A DNA stretch of 64,000 bases, from the NCBI RefSeq assembly GCF_004802635.2, contig NZ_CP046052.1, forward strand, positions 3,100,001 through 3,164,000. The letters are read 5' to 3'. Below, piece after piece: positions 58,658 to 64,000 of the stretch (positions within the stretch are counted from its first letter, which is position 1; every line of letters starts with the position of its first letter). Under the pieces are notes generated by a model, which saw only the letters and a list, made by a program, of their open reading frames with translations, had not been told where the DNA came from and searched no databases. A program made the translations under genes and the position numbers. Source of the stretch: Methylocystis heyeri (GTDB lineage Bacteria; Pseudomonadota; Alphaproteobacteria; Rhizobiales; Beijerinckiaceae).

Positions 58658-59809
58658 ATGACGGCCAAAATCCTTTTGGCGGCCATCGCTCTTGCCTTCA
58701 GCGCCGGTTCGGCCGTTGCTCAGATCCCGCCCTCGACCTCCACAGTCTCCGTGACCAATACGTCCAAGAAAGGGAGTCTGCTGATCTTCCCCATGATAAA
58801 TATAGATCCGGGGGCGAGCGCCGACACGATCATCGAAATCTCGAACGATCAGGTCACGCCGGTTCAGGTCGAATGCTATTATGTGAACGAGCAAAAAGGC
58901 AGAGTCGGCTTCGGCTTCGAGATGTCGGGAAAAGCAACCGTATCCTGGGATGTTCGAACCAGGACCGGCGATCAGATCAGGCCTCCGCCGTTCCCGAGCT
59001 ACGGCGATTATCCCGTCTTTGGCGGCATTTACCGGGGCGAGCTGGTTTGCTTTGCGGTCGACCAGGGCGCGACGCAGCAAATCGCGTTCAACCATCTGCA
59101 TGGCGCAGCATCGGTTCTGGGCGTCGGCGGCGCGCTCAAATACAGCGCCTGGTCCTTTTGGGCGTTGAACGCCTTTGGAAGCGGACCGGCGGCGGATAAT
59201 ACCGTAATGGGACCGCCCGGCGCCATTCGCCTGGACGGCCGGCCGAACGATTACGATGCATGTCCATCGTACAATGCGGCTTCATTCATGCCTAACGGCG
59301 CAACCCTCGGCCGGCTCGGCGCCGGCGGGAACTATCTTGCGGTGGCCAGCTGCAACCAGGATCTGCGGCAAGATTATCAGCTGCACACGACCAAGCTGCT
59401 GTTCACGGTGTGGAACGCACTCGAGCAATCCTATGGCGGCAGCTATTATTGCGTGGACAGCGCCAACTTTGTGCCGCTGATCGACAATGACGCCCACCTC
59501 ATCAATCCTACGAACTTCGACTACAAAACCCTCGGCACGTCGGGCGCCAGCGTCGTCATGCAGGGCGTCGCCAGCGCCGAATGCCCGACAAGCGTTTACG
59601 GCGTCACCCAAAACGCCGGGCTGCTCGGCGTAATAGCCTCCTACGTCCGGATCGAGGGCGGCAATCCCGCTCTGATAGGCGGCGATATTCATTCGGCCGG
59701 AACGCAGCCGGGTTTCGTTTATTGGGATCCGGCCAGTGTCGTATCCTTGAAGCCCGCGGCCTTCTGCTCTTTTGCGAACAGCATCGCGTCTTCGTGCAGC
59801 GTTCCCTGA
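58658..59809 (+). CDS. Secreted protein, 3' end replaced by an IS remnant
   Basis: A 383-residue exported protein (signal MTAKILLAAIALAFSAGSAVA). The body is beta-rich with several cysteines (VECYYVNEQKG, ELVCFAVDQGA, SYYCVDSANF, SAECPTS). It opens with a SVTNTSKKGSLLIFPMINID segment that looks like an immunoglobulin-type fold. No family was recognised. From about residue 360 the frame reads antisense into an ISAs1 transposase fragment, so the original C-terminus is lost. Its AT-rich upstream region suggests separate acquisition or strong regulation. Confidence 0.6.
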   Translation: MTAKILLAAIALAFSAGSAVAQIPPSTSTVSVTNTSKKGSLLIFPMINIDPGASADTIIEISNDQVTPVQVECYYVNEQKGRVGFGFEMSGKATVSWDVRTRTGDQIRPPPFPSYGDYPVFGGIYRGELVCFAVDQGATQQIAFNHLHGAASVLGVGGALKYSAWSFWALNAFGSGPAADNTVMGPPGAIRLDGRPNDYDACPSYNAASFMPNGATLGRLGAGGNYLAVASCNQDLRQDYQLHTTKLLFTVWNALEQSYGGSYYCVDSANFVPLIDNDAHLINPTNFDYKTLGTSGASVVMQGVASAECPTSVYGVTQNAGLLGVIASYVRIEGGNPALIGGDIHSAGTQPGFVYWDPASVVSLKPAAFCSFANSIASSCSVP

Positions 59810-59990
59810 TTGCCCTTGAGCGCGATGTTGTAATCGGCCTTCTTGTCTTTGATCTTTTTGGCGATGGCGCGCTGGCATCCCATGGCGTCGATCGTCACGA
59901 CGGCGCCTTCGATCGCCATCATCTCTTAAAGCGCGGGAATCGCGACGATCTCGTTGGACTTTTGCGCCACGTCGACCTGTCCATTCAGAC
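59739..59990 (-). mobile_element. ISAs1-family transposase remnant
   Basis: The minus-strand frame reads QKSNEIVAIPAL, a TAA stop, then EMMAIEGAVVTIDAMGCQRA and IALKGNQGTLHEDAMLF. This is the DDE-region signature of ISAs1 transposases (VTIDAMGCQ with catalytic Asp; LKGNQ). Only about 80 of the expected ~370 residues remain, with an in-frame stop. No terminal repeats were found, so it is a dead fragment. Confidence 0.75.
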
Positions 59991-60293
59991 ATTTAACCCT
60001 TTGTCAGCTACTTCTTCACCCGATTGCCCTGGAAAGGCCAAGTTCGTGTTGCGGCCCGATAAAGCTTGGGTTACCTTTTGCTCGACAGCGCAAGCAAGAT
60101 TTTATTCCGCCGTCTGTCTTCATCTTCAGGCATGAACATCGATAAAAGGTTGTAGATCTCGCCAAAACGCGCGTCGCCGATACGAGCAAGGGTCTCGATG
60201 CAGGAGAAGCGCAGAACCGGCTGATCCGTTCAGACCCGTGCCCGTCGAGGAGAAAGCGGAGAGCCCGCAAAAGCCAGCCTGCCGGAGGTTCTC
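59991..60293. other. Non-coding stretch with possible gene debris
   Basis: No intact gene. On the minus strand about 57 codons ending near 60060 read like a repeat-type protein tail (RFSCIETLARIGDARFGEIY) but start just after a stop codon. This may be debris linked to the adjacent IS. GGAGG at the end serves the UbiD start at 60294. Confidence 0.3.
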
Positions 60294-61925
60294 GTGAGCG
60301 ACAGCCCAGAAACCGATGCGCTCGACGCCCATTTGCAAAAGCTGGCCGCCGCCGGCCTGCTCCATGTCATAGACCGCCCCATCGACAAGGATCGCGAGAT
60401 GCACCCGCTGGTGCGCTGGCAGTATCGCGGCGGCATTCCGGAAAGCCGGCGCAAGGCATTTCTTTTCACGAATGTTACCGACGCCAAGGGACGCTCCTAT
60501 CCCGGCGCGCGCGTCGCTATCGGCGCCCTTGCTGCGAACCCTGAAATATATGCGGTCGGACTCGGCAAGCCCGTGGCCGACATCGGTCGGGCTTGGCTCG
60601 CCGCCATGGCCGCGCCGATCGCCCCCCGCCTCGTGGACAGCGCGCCTTGCCAGGAGATCGTCCTGACGGGCGACGATCTCCTCGGGGAGGGAAAGGGGCT
60701 CGACGCGCTGCCGATCCCGATCTCGACGCCGGGCTACGACACCGCGCCTTATTTCACCGCGGGGCTTTGGGCCACGCGCGACCCTGACACCGGCGTTCAG
60801 AATCTCGGCCTCTACCGGGGCAATCTCAAGGCCCCCAACCGGGTGGCCGTGATGATGGAGCGCTCGACGCTCGCCGGCGGCGGCGTGCATTGGCTCAAAT
60901 ACAAGGCCCGGGGCGAGAAAATGCCCGTGGCCGTCGTGCTGGGCGCGCCGCCCCTGGTGGCCTTCACCGGCCCACAGAAGCTGCCGCTCGATTGCGACGA
61001 GCTCACCGTGGCCGGCGGGCTGGGCGGTCGTCCCGTCGAGGTGGTGCGCTGCAAGACGGTAGACCTGCTGGCGCCGGCCCACGCGCAAGTGATCGTGGAA
61101 GGCCTCATCGACACCGACAGTCTGGAGCCCGAAGGCCCCTTCGGCGAATCCCACGGATATATGGCGCTGGAGGAATATAACTTCTCCATGACGGTTACGG
61201 CCATCACCCGCCGGACCAATTACACCATCACCTCCATCATCTCCCAGGTCACGCCGAGTGAATCGAGCGTGATCAAGAAAGTGGCCTATGAGCCGCTCTA
61301 CCTCGACCACCTGCGCAATGCGCTGAACATCAAAGGCGTCAAGCGGGTCTCGATGCACGAGCCTCTGACCAATCTGCGGCGCTTTCTCTTCATCACCATC
61401 GCCAAAGGCACGCCCAACACCGAAGTGTGGCGGGCGCTTCTCGGCGCCGCCAGCTTCACTCCGGCGATCGGGAAATTCTGCGTCGCCATCGACGAAGACA
61501 TCGACCCTGAAAACGCCGACCATGTGCTTTGGGCCATCGCCTACCGCTCCAATCCCCTGGTCGACACCCATGTCGTGCCCAACCGGGGCAAGGGACACGG
61601 ACCTGAGCTGCCCGGCGGAGGGACCGATTCCACCATGCTCGTCGACGCCACCGCCAAGGGGAATTTTCCGCCTGTGGCCCTGCCGAAAAAGGAGTTCATG
61701 GACCGGGCGCGGGTCATCTGGGAGGAACTCAAACTTCCCCAGCTGGCGCCGGAATCTCCGTGGAGCGGCTATTCGCTGGGGGACTGGTCGGATGAATGGG
61801 ACGCCTGCGCCGCCCGCGCCGCCAAGGGCGACTGGATCGCCAATGGCCGGCGCTCGGCGGCGCACCGCAGCGCGACGGCGGAGCCGCAAGACCCTGCGCG
61901 CGGGATCGTCTTCCGCGCCGAATAG
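60294..61925 (+). CDS. UbiD-family prenylated-FMN decarboxylase 1
   Basis: A 543-residue UbiD-type (de)carboxylase. The active-site Glu residues are in EPEGPFGESHGY (about residues 282-293). The cofactor region shows the family-typical TGVQNLGLYRGNLK with Arg, and FTGPQKLPLDCDELTVAGGL. It needs prFMN made by UbiX, which is not in the window. It starts at GTG 60294 with GGAGG 6 bases upstream. A close paralogue follows on the same strand. The substrate is probably an aromatic or other unsaturated acid, but not deducible. Confidence 0.85.
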   Translation: MSDSPETDALDAHLQKLAAAGLLHVIDRPIDKDREMHPLVRWQYRGGIPESRRKAFLFTNVTDAKGRSYPGARVAIGALAANPEIYAVGLGKPVADIGRAWLAAMAAPIAPRLVDSAPCQEIVLTGDDLLGEGKGLDALPIPISTPGYDTAPYFTAGLWATRDPDTGVQNLGLYRGNLKAPNRVAVMMERSTLAGGGVHWLKYKARGEKMPVAVVLGAPPLVAFTGPQKLPLDCDELTVAGGLGGRPVEVVRCKTVDLLAPAHAQVIVEGLIDTDSLEPEGPFGESHGYMALEEYNFSMTVTAITRRTNYTITSIISQVTPSESSVIKKVAYEPLYLDHLRNALNIKGVKRVSMHEPLTNLRRFLFITIAKGTPNTEVWRALLGAASFTPAIGKFCVAIDEDIDPENADHVLWAIAYRSNPLVDTHVVPNRGKGHGPELPGGGTDSTMLVDATAKGNFPPVALPKKEFMDRARVIWEELKLPQLAPESPWSGYSLGDWSDEWDACAARAAKGDWIANGRRSAAHRSATAEPQDPARGIVFRAE

Positions 61926-62164
61926 GAGGTTCCGAGCACGGGCGCCCACAAAGCCTTCGTGCGACAATGCCTCGCATCTCGAAACGCTTGCGCAAAGATG
62001 AAGTTGGAGCGAATACTGAACGCGGAACGACTTCAAGGGAACGACTTATCTATATTCAAACGATCACAAAAGTTCATGAAAGCTTAAGTCGCTCCAGTCG
62101 CTTTTGGTCTCAAATTTCCAGAAATAATCACACCAAAGTCGCAACGTGTACAAGAGGGACGCCC

Positions 62165-63928
62165 ATGCAAAAGGGATTTCCACGTCATTACGACGACTTG
62201 AACGACCACCTGGAAAAACTGGACAAGGCCGGTCTGCTGTGGACCGTCGATCACGAAATCAACAAAGACAGACACCTGCATCCCTTCGTGCGCTGGGGCT
62301 ATGTCGGCGACGTCGGCACGGTGGTCAGCACCAACCCCAAACGGGCCTTTCTCTTCACTAACGTCACCGACAGCAAGGGCCGCAAATATAAGGGCGACTG
62401 CGATGTAATGGTCGGCGGCACAGCCGGCTCCCCGCGGATATACGCCGCTTCGCTCGGCATCGACGATGCCGGCGACGACTTCACGGCGCTGTCGCAAAAA
62501 GTCTACGAGAAATGGGTCCACGCTTTCAGTAATCCCATTCCGGCCGTGGAGATACCCTCCGAGGAAGCTCCGGTCCACGAAGTGATCATCACGGGCGACG
62601 AGCTTAAAGGAGGCGAAGGCAAAGGGCTGGCCGCGCTGCCCGTGCCCAACAACACCCCCGGGTGGGATACGGCCCCCTATTTCTCCGCCGGGCTGTGGAT
62701 CACCAAGGACCTCGACACCGGCGTCGAGAACATCAGCCAGAATCGGTGCAGCCTCAAGGCGTCGGATCGCATGACCGCCATGTGGTTGATCCAGACCAAC
62801 GGCGGCGCCCACAACAACTGGGTGAAATACAAAGAGCGCGGCGAGAAGATGCCCGTGGCCCTGATTGTCGGGGCGCCGCCCGCGCTCCAGGTCATCGGCC
62901 CGCAGAAGACGCCCGAGAACCTGAACGATCTGGACGTGGCCGGCGGCCTCGTCGGCGCGCCCTATCGCAAGGTCCGCTGCAAGACCGTGCCGCTGTGGGC
63001 TCCGGCGGACGCACAAATCATCATCGAAGGCTGGATCGATCCCGCCAAGCTAGAAATGGAGGCGCCTTTCGGCGAATCCTACGGCAATATGAGCGTGGAG
63101 GAATACAACCACTCGATCACGGTCACCGCCATCACGAGGCGCAGGCAAGCCATCATCACCTCGATGATTTCCCAGATGGCCCCTTCGGAATCCGGCGTCA
63201 TCAAGCAGCTCAACTACAGCGCGGTGATGCTGAACCACCTGAAGGACACGCTTTACATCCGACAGGTGAAGGACGTGGCGCTCCACGGCCCCATGATCGG
63301 CGTGTCGCGACTGACCGTCATCGTGCTGGAGAAAAACACTCCGCGCACGGAAGTCTGGCGGGCGCTCTCAGGCGCCACCACCTTCATGCGTTCGGTGGGC
63401 AAGATCACCGTGGCCGTCGACGAGGACGTCAATCCCAACAATGTCGAGGAAGTGCTCTGGGCCATCGCCTATCGCACCGACCTCATGAAATCGGTGAAGA
63501 TCGAGGACTACCAGGCCAACGGCCATGCGCCCAAGCTGCGCGACCGCGAATGGGAGGCCAAGATCATGATCGACGCCACCATGCACTATCCCATGCCGCC
63601 GGTGGCGCTGCCGACCAAGGAGATCATGGAGGAAGCCCGCGATCTGTGGCTCGAGGCGGGCCTTCCGCCGGTCGCCCCGCGCTGGAAATGGTATGGCTAC
63701 AACCTCGGCGACTGGACCGACGAATGGACCAAATGCGCCGAGCGCGCCGTCGCCGGCGATTGGCTGCTGAACGGAATTCGCACCGCCTCTCTCGTCGACG
63801 CCGACGCTGTGGGCGGGCCCACCGCCGGCGTGCCCCGCAAAGGCGTGGTCCAATACAACGAAAAGACCGGCGAAGTGGAATATCCCCCGGGCTTCCCGCT
63901 GCGGGACGATTTCTCCACCGACGTGTAG
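62165..63928 (+). CDS. UbiD-family prenylated-FMN decarboxylase 2
   Basis: A 587-residue paralogue of the previous gene (shared FLFTNVTD, GEKMPVA, GPQK, PFGES, ISQxxPSES and GDWxDEW blocks). The active-site region is EMEAPFGESYGN. It is about 40 residues longer, with an extended C-terminus (KGVVQYNEKTGEVEYPPGFP). GAGGGA precedes ATG 62165. The 239-base gap before it includes AT-rich stretches that may hold its own promoter. The pair may form a hetero-oligomer or act on related substrates. Confidence 0.85.
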   Translation: MQKGFPRHYDDLNDHLEKLDKAGLLWTVDHEINKDRHLHPFVRWGYVGDVGTVVSTNPKRAFLFTNVTDSKGRKYKGDCDVMVGGTAGSPRIYAASLGIDDAGDDFTALSQKVYEKWVHAFSNPIPAVEIPSEEAPVHEVIITGDELKGGEGKGLAALPVPNNTPGWDTAPYFSAGLWITKDLDTGVENISQNRCSLKASDRMTAMWLIQTNGGAHNNWVKYKERGEKMPVALIVGAPPALQVIGPQKTPENLNDLDVAGGLVGAPYRKVRCKTVPLWAPADAQIIIEGWIDPAKLEMEAPFGESYGNMSVEEYNHSITVTAITRRRQAIITSMISQMAPSESGVIKQLNYSAVMLNHLKDTLYIRQVKDVALHGPMIGVSRLTVIVLEKNTPRTEVWRALSGATTFMRSVGKITVAVDEDVNPNNVEEVLWAIAYRTDLMKSVKIEDYQANGHAPKLRDREWEAKIMIDATMHYPMPPVALPTKEIMEEARDLWLEAGLPPVAPRWKWYGYNLGDWTDEWTKCAERAVAGDWLLNGIRTASLVDADAVGGPTAGVPRKGVVQYNEKTGEVEYPPGFPLRDDFSTDV

Positions 63929-64000
63929 GGCGCAAGACGTCTCTACGCCATAAGAACAACGGGGGTTCGGCCGGCGAGTCCGGCTGGCCTCCGATCCAAA

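Noticed and set aside
60060-60231. HEAT-like gene fragment on the minus strand
   Set aside because: The reading frame looks protein-like for about 57 codons (RFSCIETLARIGDARF) but is preceded by a stop and too short to assign; kept only as possible debris.
60126-62036. 636-codon minus-strand open frame opposite the first UbiD gene
   Set aside because: The plus-strand UbiD has clear family motifs; the antisense frame has none.
1-64000. CRISPR array
   Set aside because: No regularly spaced direct repeats were seen by eye.

Overview
The window looks like the chromosome of a high-GC alphaproteobacterium, probably a Hyphomicrobiales member (Methylocystaceae/Beijerinckiaceae-like). I infer this from the codon style, the elongator tRNA-Met sequence and two copies of a GAAGTGGATGCCGG-type intergenic repeat I associate with that order. 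No species marker gene is present.

Positions 1-26088 are the late half of an integrated transposable phage. The head genes are of Mu type (terminase, DUF935 portal, F, protease/scaffold I, major capsid T, gp36, gp37, virion morphogenesis protein). The tail genes are of P2 type (V, W, J, I, fibres, FI sheath, FII tube, E/E', tape measure, U, X, D). This Mu-head/P2-tail mosaic resembles the BcepMu type. The left part (transposase, early control, lysis) lies outside the window. Inserted cargo includes a divergent pair of secreted proteins (3863-6603), an initiator-like tRNA with a structured non-coding segment (9384-9710), and three consecutive signal-peptide proteins next to the tail fibres (16592-18874). 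A Dam-type methylase sits at the right end, where Mu carries mom. Two direct repeats at 26043-26081 probably mark the phage end, just before a host tRNA-Met gene.

Positions 26170-36008 are host genes: a DsbA-like protein; an ArsR-led operon of SRPBCC/START, YCII and VOC proteins; an STN-domain exported protein; a rhodanese-ankyrin fusion; a carbohydrate-binding secreted protein; a small P-loop kinase; and two tiny secreted basic peptides, one behind an arginine-rich leader ORF.

Positions 36009-49314 are a minus-strand envelope operon: a 1703-residue exported protein of unknown function, a thioester-containing bacterial alpha-2-macroglobulin, and penicillin-binding protein 1C. Then come a coiled-coil protein that seems to start at CTG and an HdeD-family membrane protein.

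Positions 51164-56814 hold the most interesting system: a cytosolic group-2-like [NiFe] hydrogenase (small and large subunit), its own maturation endopeptidase and a PAS-PAS-PAS-GGDEF-EAL protein in one tight operon. This suggests H2 sensing coupled to c-di-GMP.

Positions 56878-60293 are a worn region with an SMR transporter, a CtaG remnant, repeats, a small membrane protein, and a secreted protein whose 3' end runs into an ISAs1 transposase remnant. Positions 60294-63928 carry two tandem UbiD-family decarboxylase paralogues.
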